Shown here piece by piece: positions 15,001 through 29,389 of a stretch of DNA of 64,000 nt (position 1 is the stretch's first letter; each line of letters begins with the position of its first letter). The notes beneath the pieces were generated by a model, which worked only from the letters and a program-made list of their open reading frames with translations, did no database searches and was not told the origin of the DNA. Source of the stretch: Bathymodiolus brooksi (lineage: Eukaryota; Mollusca; Bivalvia; Mytilida; Modiolidae); NCBI GenBank assembly GCA_963680875.1, contig OY804583.1, forward strand, positions 37,259,982 to 37,323,981. The letters are read 5' to 3'. The translations under genes and the position numbers were made by a program.

Positions 15001-18000
15001 TTAACAGTTAAGGGGCCGTCATGATCATATGGTAGTTGTATTTACAACTATCTATCATCACTAAAGTTGTGAGGCTTATTTAACAGTTAAGGGGTCGTCA
15101 TGATCATATGGTAGTTGGATTTACAACTATCTATCATCACTAAAGTTGTGAGGCTTATTTAACAGTTAAGGGGTCGTCATGATCATATGGTAGTTGGATT
15201 TACAACTATCTATCATCACTAAAGTTGTGAGGCTTATTTAACAGTTAAGGGGCCGTCATGATCATATGGTAGTTGGATTTACAACTATCTATCATCACTA
15301 AAGTTGTGAGGCTTATTTAACAGTTAAGGGGCCGTCAGGATCATATGGTAGTTGGATTTACAATCATCTATCATCACTAAAGTTGTGAGGCTTATTTAAC
15401 AGTTAAGGTACCGTCATGATCATATGGTAGTTGGATTTACAACTATCTATCATCACTAAAGTTGTGAGGCTTATTTAACAGTTAAGGGGCCGTCATGATC
15501 ATATGGTAGTTGGATTTACAACTATCTATCATCATTAAAGTTGAAAAGCTTATTTAACAGTTAAGGGGCCGTCATGATCATATGGTAGTTGGATTTACAA
15601 CTATCTATCATCACTAAAGGTGTGAGGCTTATTTAACAAATAAGGGGCCGTCATGATCATATGGTAGTTGGATTTACAACTATCTATCATCACTAAAGTT
15701 GTGAGGCTTATTTAACAGTTAAGGGGTCGTCATGATCATATGGTAGTTGGATTTACAACTATCTATCATCACTAAAGTTGTGAGGCTTATTTAACAGTTA
15801 AGGGGCCGTCATGATCATATGGTAGTTGGATTTACAATCATCTATCATCACTAAAGTTGTGAGGCTTATTTAACAGTTATAGGGCCGTCATGATCATATG
15901 GTAGTTGGATTTACAATCATCTATCATCACTAAAGTTGTGAGGCTTATTTAACAGTTAAGTGGCCGTCATGATCATATGGTAGTTGGATTTACAATCATC
16001 TATCATCACTAAAGTTGTGAGGCTTATTTAACAGTTAAGGGGCCGTCATGATCATATGGTAGTTGTATTTACAACTATCTATCATCACTAAAGTTGTGAG
16101 GCTTATTTAACAGTTAAGGGGCCGTCATGATCATATGGTAGTTGGATTTACAACTATCTATCATCACTAAAGTTGTGAGCCTTATTTAACAGTTAAGGGG
16201 TCGTCATGATCATATGGTAGTTGGATTTACAACTATCTATCATCACTAAAGTTGTGAGGCTTATTTAACAGTTAAGGGGTCGTCATGATCATATGGTAGT
16301 TGGATTTACAACTATCTATCATCACTAAAGTTGTGAGGCTTATTTAACAGTTAAGGGGCCGTCATGATCATATGGTAGTTGGATTTACAACTATCTATCA
16401 TCACTAAAGTTGTGAGGCTTATTTAACAGTTAAGGGGCCGTCAGGATCATATGGTAGTTGGATTTACAATGATCTATCATCACTAAAGTTGTGAGGCTTA
16501 TTTAACAGTTAAGGTACCGTCATGATCATATGGTAGTTGGATTTACAACTATCTATCATCACTAAAGTTGTGAGACTTATTTAACAGTTAAGGGGCCGTC
16601 ATGATCATATGGTAGTTGGATTTACAACTATCTATCATCATTAAAGTTGAAAAGCTTATTTAACAGTTAAGGGGCCGTCATGATCATATGGTAGTTGGAT
16701 TTACAACTATCTATCATCACTAAAGGTGTGAGGCTTATTTAACAAATAAGGGGCCGTCATGATCATATGGTAGTTGGATTTACAACTATCTATCATCACT
16801 AAAGTTGTGAGGCTTATTTAACAGTTAAGGGGCCGTCATGATCATATGGTAGTTGGATTTACAACTATCTATCATCACTAAAGTTGTGAGGCTTATTTAA
16901 CAGTTAAGGGGCCGTCATGATCATATGGTAGTTGGATTTACAATCATCTATCATCACTAAAGTTGTGAGGCTTATTTAACAGTTATAGGGCCGTCATGAT
17001 CATATGGTAGTTGGATTTACAATCATCTATCATCACTAAAGTTGTGAGGCTTATTTAACAGTTAAGGGGTCGTCATGATCATATGGTAGTTGTATTTACA
17101 ATCATCTATCATCACTAAAGTTGTGAGGCTTATTTAACAGTTAAGGGGCCGTCATGATCATATGGTAGTTGGATTTACAACTATCTATCATCACTAAAGT
17201 TGTGAGGCTTATTTAACAGTTAAGGGGTCGTCATGATCATATGGTAGTTGGATTTACAACTATCTATCATCACTAAAGTTGTGAGGCTTATTTAACAGTT
17301 AAGGGGTCGTCATGATCATATGGTAGTTGGATTTACAACTATCTATCATCACTAAAGTTGTGAGGCTTATTTAACAGTTAAGGGGCCGTCATGATCATAT
17401 GGTAGTTGGATTTACAACTATCTATCATCACTAAAGTTGTGAGGCTTATTTAACAGTTAAGGGGTCGTCATGATCATATGGTAGTTGGATTTACAACTAT
17501 CTATCATCACTAAAGTTGTGAGGCTTATTTAACAGTTAAGGGGTCGTCATGATCATATGGTAGTTGGATTTACAACTATCTATCATCACTAAAGTTGTGA
17601 GGCTTATTTAACAGTTAAGGGGCCGTCATGATCATATGGTAGTTGGATTTACAACTATCTATCATCACTAAAGTTGTGAGGCTTATTTAACAGTTAAGGG
17701 GCCGTCAGGATCATATGGTAGTTGGATTTACAATCATCTATCATCACTAAAGTTGTGAGGCTTATTTAACAGTTAAGGTACCGTCATGATCATATGGTAT
17801 TTGGATTTACAACTATCTATCATCACTAAAGTTGTGAGGCTTATTTAACAGTTAAGGGGCCGTCATGATCATATGGTAGTTGGATTTACAACTATCTATC
17901 ATCACTAAAGTTGTGAGGCTTATTTAACAGTTAAGGGGCCGTCATGATCATATGGTAGTTGGATTTACAATCATCTATCATCACTAAAGTTGTGAGGCTT

Positions 18001-21000
18001 ATTTAACAGTTAAGGTACCGTCATGATCATATGGTAGTTGGATTTACAACTATCTATGATCACTAAAGTTGTGAGGCTTATTTAACAGTTAAGGGGCCGT
18101 CATGATCATATGGTAGTTGGATTTACAACTATCTATCATCAATAAAGTTGTGAAGCTTATTTAACAGTTAAGGGGCCGTCATGATCATATGGTAGTTGGA
18201 TTTACAACTATCTATCATCATTAAAGTTGAAAAGCTTATTTAACAGTTAAGGGGTCGTCATGATCATATGGTAGTTGGATTTACAATCATCTATCATCAC
18301 TAAAGTTGTGAGGCTTATTTAACAGTGAAGGGGCCGTCATGATCATATGGTAGTTGGATTTACAATTATCTATCATCACTAAAGTTGTGAAGCTTATTTA
18401 AGAGTTAAGGGGCCGTCATGATCATATGGTAGTTGGATTTACAACTATCTATCATCACTAAAGGTGTGAGGCTTATTTAACAAATAAGGGGCCGTCATGA
18501 TCATATGGTAGTTGGATTTACAACTATCTATCATCACTAAAGTTGTGAGGCTTATTTAACAGTTAAGGGGCCGTCATGATCATATGGTAGTTGGATTTAC
18601 AACTATCTATCATCACTAAAGTTGTGAGGCTTATTTAACAGTTATAGGGCCGTCATGATCATATGGTAGTTGGATTTACAACTATCTATCATCACTAAAG
18701 TTGTGAGGCTTATTTAACAGTTAAGGGGTCGTCATGATCATATGGTAGTTGGATTTACAATCATCTATCATCACTAAAGTTGTGAGGCTTATTTAACAGT
18801 TAAGGTACCGTCATGATCATATGGTAGTTGGATTTACAATCATCTATCATCACTAAAGTTGTGAGGCTTATTTAACAGTTAAGGGGCCGTCATGATCATA
18901 TGGTAGTTGGATTTACAATCATCTATCATCACTAAAGTTGTGAGGCTTATTTAACAGTTAAGGGGCCGTCATGATCATATGGTAGTTGGATTTACAACTA
19001 TCTATCATCACTAAAGTTGTGAGGCTTATTTAAGAGTTAAGGGGCCGTCATGATCATATGGTAGTTGGATTTACAACTATCTATCATCACTAAAGTTGTG
19101 AGTCTTATTTAACAGTTAAGGGGTTGTCATGATCATATGGTAGTTGGATTTACAACTATCTATCATCACTAAAGTTGTGAGGCTTATTTAACAGTTAAGG
19201 GGTCGTCATGATCATATGGTAGTTGGATTTACAACTATCTATCATCACTAAAGTTGTGAGGCTTATTTAACAGTTAAGGGGCCGTTATGATCATATGGTA
19301 GTTGGATTTACAACTATCTATCATCACTAAAGTTGTGAGGCTTTTTTAACAGTTAAGGGGCCGTCATGATCATATGGTAGTTGGATTTACAATCATCTAT
19401 CATCACTAAAGTTGTGAGGCTTATTTAACAGTTAAGGTACCGTCATGATCATATGGTAGTTGGATTTACAACTATCTATCATCAATAAAGTTGTGAGGCT
19501 TATTTAACAGTTAAGGGGCCGTCATGATCATATGGTAGTTGGATTTACAACTATCTATCATCACTAAAGTTGTGAGGCTTAATTAACAGTTAAGGGGCCG
19601 TCATTATCATATGGTAGTTGGATTTACAACTATCTATCATCACTAAAGTTGTGAAGCTTATTTAACAGTTAAGGGGTCGTCATGATCATATGGTAGTTGG
19701 ATTTACAACTATCTATCATCATTAAAGTTGAAAAGCTTATTTAACAGTTAAGGGGTCGTCATGATCATATGGTAGTTGGATTTACAACTATCTATCATCA
19801 CTAAAGTTGTGAGGCTTATTTAACAGTTAAGGGGCCGTCATGATCATATGGTAGTTGGATTTACAACTATCTATCATCACTAATGTTGTGAGGCTTATTT
19901 AACAGTTAAGGGGCCGTCATGATCATATGATAGTTGGATTTACAACTATCTATCATCACTAAAGTTGTGAGGCTTATTTAACAGTTAAGGGGCCGTCATG
20001 ATCATATGGTAGTTGGATTTACAACTATCTATCATCACTAAAGTTGTGAGGCTTATTTAACAGTTAAGGGGCCGTCATGATCATATGGTAGTTGGATTTA
20101 CAATCATCTATCATCACTAAAGTTGTGAGGCTTATTTAACAGTTAAGGTACCGTCATGATCATATGGTAGTTGGATTTACAACTATCTATCATCAATAAA
20201 GTTGTGAGGCTTATTTAACAGTTAAGGGGCCGTCATGATCATATGGTAGTTGGATTTACAACTATCTATCATCACTAAAGTTGTGAAGCTTATTTAACAG
20301 TTAAGGGGCCGTCATGATCATATGGTAGTTGGATTTACAACTATCTATCATCACTAAAGTTGTGAGACTTATTTAACAGTTAAGGGGCCGTCATGATCAT
20401 ATGGTAGTTGGATTTACAATCATCTATCATCACTAAAGTTGTGAGGCTTATTTAACAGTCATAGGGCCGTCATGATCATATGGTAGTTGGATTTACAACT
20501 ATCTATCATCACTAAAGTTGTGAGGCTTATTTAACAGTTAAGGGGTCGTCATGATCATATGGTAGTTGGATTTACAATCATCTATCATCACTAAAGTTGT
20601 GAGGCTTATTTAACAGTTAAGGTACCATCATGATCATATGGTAGTTGGATTTACAATCATCTATCATCACTAAAGTGGTGAGGCTTATTTAACAGTTAAG
20701 GGGCCGTCATGATCATATGGTAGTTGGATTTACAACTATCTATCATCACTAAAGTTGTGAGGCTTATTTAACAGATAAGGTACCGTCATGATCATATGGT
20801 AGTTGGATTTACAATCATCTATCATCACTAAAGTTGTGGGGCTTATTTAGCAGTTAAGGGGTCGTCATGATCATATGGTAGTTGGATTTACAATCATCTA
20901 TCATCACTAAAGTTGTGAGGCTTATTTAACAGTTAAGTGGCCGTCATGATCATATGGTAGTTGGATTTACAATCATCTATCATCACTAAAGTTGTGAGGC

Positions 21001-24000
21001 TTATTTAACAGTTAAGGGGCCGTCATGATCATATGGTAGTTGTATTTACAACTATCTATCATCACTAAAGTTGTGAGGCTTATTTAACAGTTAAGGGGCC
21101 GTCATGATCATATGGTAGTTGTATTTACAACTATCTATCATCACTAAAGTTGTGAGGCTTATTTAACAGTTAAGGGGTCGTCATGATCATATGGTAGTTG
21201 GATTTACAACTATCTATCATCACTAAAGTTGTGAGGCTTATTTAACAGTTAAGGGGTCGTCATGATCATATGGTAGTTGGATTTACAACTATCTATCATC
21301 ACTAAAGTTGTGAGGCTTATTTAACAGTTAAGGGGCCGTCATGATCATATGGTAGTTGGATTTACAACTATCTATCATCACTAAAGTTGTGAGGCTTATT
21401 TAACAGTTAAGGGGCCGTCAGGATCATATGGTAGTTGGATTTACAATCATCTATCATCACTAAAGTTGTGAGGCTTATTTAACAGTTAAGGTACCGTCAT
21501 GATCATATGGTAGTTGGATTTACAACTATCTATCATCACTAAAGTTGTGAGGCTTATTTAACAGTTAAGGGGCCGTCATGATCATATGGTAGTTGGATTT
21601 ACAACTATCTATCATCATTAAAGTTGAAAAGCTTATTTAACAGTTAAGGGGCCGTCATGATCATATGGTAGTTGGATTTACAACTATCTATCATCACTAA
21701 AGGTGTGAGGCTTATTTAACAAATAAGGGGCCGTCATGATCATATGGTAGTTGGATTTACAACTATCTATCATCACTAAAGTTGTGAGGCTTATTTAACA
21801 GTTAAGGGGTCGTCATGATCATATGGTAGTTGGATTTACAACTATCTATCATCACTAAAGTTGTGAGGCTTATTTAACAGTTAAGGGGCCGTCATGATCA
21901 TATGGTAGTTGGATTTACAATCATCTATCATCACTAAAGTTGTGAGGCTTATTTAACAGTTATAGGGCCGTCATGATCATATGGTAGTTGGATTTACAAT
22001 CATCTATCATCACTAAAGTTGTGAGGCTTATTTAACAGTTAAGTGGCCGTCATGATCATATGGTAGTTGGATTTACAATCATCTATCATCACTAAAGTTG
22101 TGAGGCTTATTTAACAGTTAAGGGGCCGTCATGATCATATGGTAGTTGTATTTACAACTATCTATCATCACTAAAGTTGTGAGGCTTATTTAACAGTTAA
22201 GGGGCCGTCATGATCATATGGTAGTTGGATTTACAACTATCTATCATCACTAAAGTTGTGAGCCTTATTTAACAGTTAAGGGGTCGTCATGATCATATGG
22301 TAGTTGGATTTACAACTATCTATCATCACTAAAGTTGTGAGGCTTATTTAACAGTTAAGGGGTCGTCATGATCATATGGTAGTTGGATTTACAACTATCT
22401 ATCATCACTAAAGTTGTGAGGCTTATTTAACAGTTAAGGGGCCGTCATGATCATATGGTAGTTGGATTTACAACTATCTATCATCACTAAAGTTGTGAGG
22501 CTTATTTAACAGTTAAGGGGCCGTCAGGATCATATGGTAGTTGGATTTACAATGATCTATCATCACTAAAGTTGTGAGGCTTATTTAACAGTTAAGGTAC
22601 CGTCATGATCATATGGTAGTTGGATTTACAACTATCTATCATCACTAAAGTTGTGAGACTTATTTAACAGTTAAGGGGCCGTCATGATCATATGGTAGTT
22701 GGATTTACAACTATCTATCATCATTAAAGTTGAAAAGCTTATTTAACAGTTAAGGGGCCGTCATGATCATATGGTAGTTGGATTTACAACTATCTATCAT
22801 CACTAAAGGTGTGAGGCTTATTTAACAAATAAGGGGCCGTCATGATCATATGGTAGTTGGATTTACAACTATCTATCATCACTAAAGTTGTGAGGCTTAT
22901 TTAACAGTTAAGGGGCCGTCATGATCATATGGTAGTTGGATTTACAACTATCTATCATCACTAAAGTTGTGAGGCTTATTTAACAGTTAAGGGGCCGTCA
23001 TGATCATATGGTAGTTGGATTTACAATCATCTATCATCACTAAAGTTGTGAGGCTTATTTAACAGTTATAGGGCCGTCATGATCATATGGTAGTTGGATT
23101 TACAATCATCTATCATCACTAAAGTTGTGAGGCTTATTTAACAGTTAAGGGGTCGTCATGATCATATGGTAGTTGTATTTACAATCATCTATCATCACTA
23201 AAGTTGTGAGGCTTATTTAACAGTTAAGGGGCCGTCATGATCATATGGTAGTTGGATTTACAACTATCTATCATCACTAAAGTTGTGAGGCTTATTTAAC
23301 AGTTAAGGGGTCGTCATGATCATATGGTAGTTGGATTTACAACTATCTATCATCACTAAAGTTGTGAGGCTTATTTAACAGTTAAGGGGTCGTCATGATC
23401 ATATGGTAGTTGGATTTACAACTATCTATCATCACTAAAGTTGTGAGGCTTATTTAACAGTTAAGGGGCCGTCATGATCATATGGTAGTTGGATTTACAA
23501 CTATCTATCATCACTAAAGTTGTGAGGCTTATTTAACAGTTAAGGGGTCGTCATGATCATATGGTAGTTGGATTTACAACTATCTATCATCACTAAAGTT
23601 GTGAGGCTTATTTAACAGTTAAGGGGTCGTCATGATCATATGGTAGTTGGATTTACAACTATCTATCATCACTAAAGTTGTGAGGCTTATTTAACAGTTA
23701 AGGGGCCGTCATGATCATATGGTAGTTGGATTTACAACTATCTATCATCACTAAAGTTGTGAGGCTTATTTAACAGTTAAGGGGCCGTCAGGATCATATG
23801 GTAGTTGGATTTACAATCATCTATCATCACTAAAGTTGTGAGGCTTATTTAACAGTTAAGGTACCGTCATGATCATATGGTATTTGGATTTACAACTATC
23901 TATCATCACTAAAGTTGTGAGGCTTATTTAACAGTTAAGGGGCCGTCATGATCATATGGTAGTTGGATTTACAACTATCTATCATCACTAAAGTTGTGAG

Positions 24001-25989
24001 GCTTATTTAACAGTTAAGGGGCCGTCATGATCATATGGTAGTTGGATTTACAATCATCTATCATCACTAAAGTTGTGAGGCTTATTTAACAGTTAAGGTA
24101 CCGTCATGATCATATGGTAGTTGGATTTACAACTATCTATGATCACTAAAGTTGTGAGGCTTATTTAACAGTTAAGGGGCCGTCATGATCATATGGTAGT
24201 TGGATTTACAACTATCTATCATCAATAAAGTTGTGAAGCTTATTTAACAGTTAAGGGGCCGTCATGATCATATGGTAGTTGGATTTACAACTATCTATCA
24301 TCATTAAAGTTGAAAAGCTTATTTAACAGTTAAGGGGTCGTCATGATCATATGGTAGTTGGATTTACAATCATCTATCATCACTAAAGTTGTGAGGCTTA
24401 TTTAACAGTGAAGGGGCCGTCATGATCATATGGTAGTTGGATTTACAATTATCTATCATCACTAAAGTTGTGAAGCTTATTTAAGAGTTAAGGGGCCGTC
24501 ATGATCATATGGTAGTTGGATTTACAACTATCTATCATCACTAAAGGTGTGAGGCTTATTTAACAAATAAGGGGCCGTCATGATCATATGGTAGTTGGAT
24601 TTACAACTATCTATCATCACTAAAGTTGTGAGGCTTATTTAACAGTTAAGGGGCCGTCATGATCATATGGTAGTTGGATTTACAACTATCTATCATCACT
24701 AAAGTTGTGAGGCTTATTTAACAGTTATAGGGCCGTCATGATCATATGGTAGTTGGATTTACAACTATCTATCATCACTAAAGTTGTGAGGCTTATTTAA
24801 CAGTTAAGGGGTCGTCATGATCATATGGTAGTTGGATTTACAATCATCTATCATCACTAAAGTTGTGAGGCTTATTTAACAGTTAAGGTACCGTCATGAT
24901 CATATGGTAGTTGGATTTACAATCATCTATCATCACTAAAGTTGTGAGGCTTATTTAACAGTTAAGGGGCCGTCATGATCATATGGTAGTTGGATTTACA
25001 ACTATCTATCATCACTAAAGTTGTGAGGCTTATTTAATAGTTAAGGTATGTCATGATCATATGGTAGTTGGAATTACAATCATCTATCATCACCAAAGTT
25101 GTGAGTCTTATTTAGCAGTTAAGGGGTCGTCATGATCATATGGTAGTTGGATTTACAATCATCTATCATCACTAAAGTTGTGAGGCTTATTTAACAGTTA
25201 AGGGGCCGTCATGATCATATGGTAGTTGGATTTACAATCATCTATCATCACTAAAGTTGTGGGGCTTATTTAACAGTTAAGGGGCCGTCATGATCATATG
25301 GTAGTTGGATTTACAATCATCTATCATCACTAAAGTTGTGAGGCTTATTTAACAGTTAAGGGGCCGTCATGATCATATGGTAGTTGGATTTACAACTATC
25401 TATCATCACTAAAGTTGTGAGGCTTATTTAAGAGTTAAGGGGCCGTCATGATCATATGGTAGTTGGATTTACAACTATCTATCATCACTAAAGTTGTGAG
25501 TCTTATTTAACAGTTAAGGGGTTGTCATGATCATATGGTAGTTGGATTTACAACTATCTATCATCACTAAAGTTGTGAGGCTTATTTAACAGTTAAGGGG
25601 TCGTCATGATCATATGGTAGTTGGATTTACAACTATCTATCATCACTAAAGTTGTGAGGCTTATTTAACAGTTAAGGGGCCGTTATGATCATATGGTAGT
25701 TGGATTTACAACTATCTATCATCACTAAAGTTGTGAGGCTTTTTTAACAGTTAAGGGGCCGTCATGATCATATGGTAGTTGGATTTACAATCATCTATCA
25801 TCACTAAAGTTGTGAGGCTTATTTAACAGTTAAGGTACCGTCATGATCATATGGTAGTTGGATTTACAACTATCTATCATCAATAAAGTTGTGAGGCTTA
25901 TTTAACAGTTAAGGGGCCGTCATGATCATATGGTAGTTGGATTTACAACTATCTATCATCACTAAAGTTGTGAGGCTTATTTAACAGTT

Positions 25990-28833
25990 AAGGGGCCGTC
26001 ATTATCATATGGTAGTTGGATTTACAACTATCTATCATCACTAAAGTTGTGAAGCTTATTTAACAGTTAAGGGGTCGTCATGATCATATGGTAGTTGGAT
26101 TTACAACTATCTATCATCATTAAAGTTGAAAAGCTTATTTAACAGTTAAGGGGTCGTCATGATCATATGGTAGTTGGATTTACAACTATCTATCATCACT
26201 AAAGTTGTGAGGCTTATTTAACAGTTAAGGGGCCGTCATGATCATATGGTAGTTGGATTTACAACTATCTATCATCACTAAAGTTGTGAGGCTTATTTAA
26301 CAGTTAAGGGGCCGTCATGATCATATGATAGTTGGATTTACAACTATCTATCATCACTAAAGTTGTGAGGCTTATTTAACAGTTAAGGGGCCGTCATGAT
26401 CATATGGTAGTTGGATTTACAACTATCTATCATCACTAAAGTTGTGAGGCTTATTTAACAGTTAAGGGGCCGTCATGATCATATGGTAGTTGGATTTACA
26501 ATCATCTATCATCACTAAAGTTGTGAGGCTTATTTAACAGTTAAGGTACCGTCATGATCATATGGTAGTTGGATTTACAACTATCTATCATCAATAAAGT
26601 TGTGAGGCTTATTTAACAGTTAAGGGGACGTCATGATCATATGGTAGTTGGATTTACAACTATCTATCATCACTAAAGTTGTGAGGCTTATTTAACAGTT
26701 AAGGGGCCGTCATGATCATATGGTAGTTGGATTTACAACTATCTATCATCACTAAAGTTGTGAAGCTTATTTAACAGTTAAGGGGTCGTCATGATCATAT
26801 GGTAGTTGGATTTACAACTATCTATCATCATTAAAGTTGAAAAGCTTATTTAACAGTTAAGGGGTCGTCATGATCATATGGTAGATGGATTTACAACTAT
26901 CTATCATCACTAAAGTTGTGAGGTTTATTTAACAGTTAAGGGGCCGTCATGATCATATGGTAGTTGGATTTACAACTATCTATCATCACTAAAGTTGTGA
27001 GGCTTATTTAACAGTTAAGGGGCCGTCATGATCATATGATAGTTGGATTTACAACTATCTATCATCACTAAAGTTGTGAGGCTTATTTAACAGTTAAGGG
27101 GCCGTCATGATCATATGGTAGTTGGATTTACAACTATCTATCATCACTAAAGTTGTGAGGCTTATTTAACAGTTAAGGGGCCGTCATGATCATATGGTAG
27201 TTGGATTTACAACTATCTATCATCACTAAAGTTGTGAGGCTTATTTAACAGTTAAGGGGCCGTCATGAGCATATGGTAGTTGGATTTACAACTATCTATC
27301 ATCACTAAAGTTGTGAGGCTTATTTAACTGTTAAGGGGACGTCATGATCATATGATAGTTGGATTTACAACTATCTATCATCACTAAAGTTGTGAGGCTT
27401 ATTTAACAGTTAAGGGGCCGTCATTATCATATGGTAGTTGGATTTACAACTATCTATCATCACTAAAGTTGTGAAGCTTATTTAACAGTTAAGGGGTCGT
27501 CATGATCATATGGTAGTTGGATTTACAACTATCTATCATCATTAAAGTTGAAAAGCTTATTTAACAGTTAAGGGGTCGTCATGATCATATGGTAGTTGGA
27601 TTTACAACTATCTATCATCACTAAAGTTGTGAGGCTTATTTAACAGTTAAGGGGCCGTCATGATCATATGGTAGTTGGATTTACAACTATCTATCATCAC
27701 TAAAGTTGTGAGGCTTATTTAACAGTTAAGGGGCCGTCATGATCATATGATAGTTGGATTTACAACTATCTATCATCACTAAAGTTGTGAGGCTTATTTA
27801 ACAGTTAAGGGGCCGTCATGATCATATGGTAGTTGGATTTACAACTATCTATCATCACTAAAGTTGTGAGGCTTATTTAACAGTTAAGGGGCCGTCATGA
27901 TCATATGGTAGTTGGATTTACAATCATCTATCATCACTAAAGTTGTGAGGCTTATTTAACAGTTAAGGTACCGTCATGATCATATGGTAGTTGGATTTAC
28001 AACTATCTATCATCAATAAAGTTGTGAGGCTTATTTAACAGTTAAGGGGACGTCATGATCATATGGTAGTTGGATTTACAACTATCTATCATCACTAAAG
28101 TTGTGAGGCTTATTTAACAGTTAAGGGGCCGTCATGATCATATGGTAGTTGGATTTACAACTATCTATCATCACTAAAGTTGTGAAGCTTATTTAACAGT
28201 TAAGGGGTCGTCATGATCATATGGTAGTTGGATTTACAACTATCTATCATCATTAAAGTTGAAAAGCTTATTTAACAGTTAAGGGGTCGTCATGATCATA
28301 TGGTAGATGGATTTACAACTATCTATCATCACTAAAGTTGTGAGGTTTATTTAACAGTTAAGGGGCCGTCATGATCATATGGTAGTTGGATTTACAACTA
28401 TCTATCATCACTAAAGTTGTGAGGCTTATTTAACAGTTAAGGGGCCGTCATGATCATATGATAGTTGGATTTACAACTATCTATCATCACTAAAGTTGTG
28501 AGGCTTATTTAACAGTTAAGGGGCCGTCATGATCATATGGTAGTTGGATTTACAACTATCTATCATCACTAAAGTTGTGAGGCTTATTTAACAGTTAAGG
28601 GGCCGTCATGATCATATGGTAGTTGGATTTACAACTATCTATCATCACTAAAGTTGTGAGGCTTATTTAACAGTTAAGGGGCCGTCATGAGCATATGGTA
28701 GTTGGATTTACAACTATCTATCATCACTAAAGTTGTGAGGCTTATTTAACTGTTAAGGGGACGTCATGATCATATGATAGTTGGATTTACAACTATCTAT
28801 CATCACTAAAGTTGTGAGGCTTATTTAACAGTT
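25990..28833. repeat. Tandem duplication of an 18-unit (1422-bp) block inside the satellite
   Basis: Within the 79-bp array, rare variants recur exactly 1422 bp apart (18 x 79). GTAGATGG is at 26,881 and 28,303, GTCATGAGC at 27,262 and 28,684, the GGGGACG junction at 26,624 and 28,046, and TTAACTGTTAAGG near 27,325 and 28,747. The match begins near the CATTATCATATGG variants (26,003 and 27,425) and fails again at about 28,847. This indicates one recent direct duplication of about 25,990-27,411 into 27,412-28,833. Confidence 0.85.
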
Positions 28834-29389
28834 AAGGGGCCGTCATGATCATATGGTAGTTGGATTTACAACTATCTATCATCACTAAAGTTGTGAGGCT
28901 TATTTAACAGTTAAGGGGCCGTCATGATCATATGGTAGTTGGATTTACAACTATCTATCATCACTAAAGTTGTGAGGCTTATTTAACAGTTAAGGGGACG
29001 TCATGATCATATGGTAGTTGGATTTACAACTATCTATCATCACTAAAGTTGTGAGGGTTATTTAACAGTTAAGGGTCCGTCATGATGATATGGTAGTTGG
29101 ATTTACAACTATCTATCATCACTAAAGTTGTGAGGCTTATTTAACAGTTAAGGGGCCGTTATGATCATATGATAGTTGGATTTACAATCATCTATCATCA
29201 CTAAAGTTGTGAGGCTTATTTAACAGTTAAGATACGTCATGATTATATGGTAGTTGGATTTACAACTATCTATCATCACTAAAGTTGTGAAGCTTATTTA
29301 ACAGTTAAGGGGCCGTCATGATCATATGGTAGTTGGATTTAAAATCATCTATCATCACTAAAGTTGTGAGGCTTATTTAACAGTTAAGG

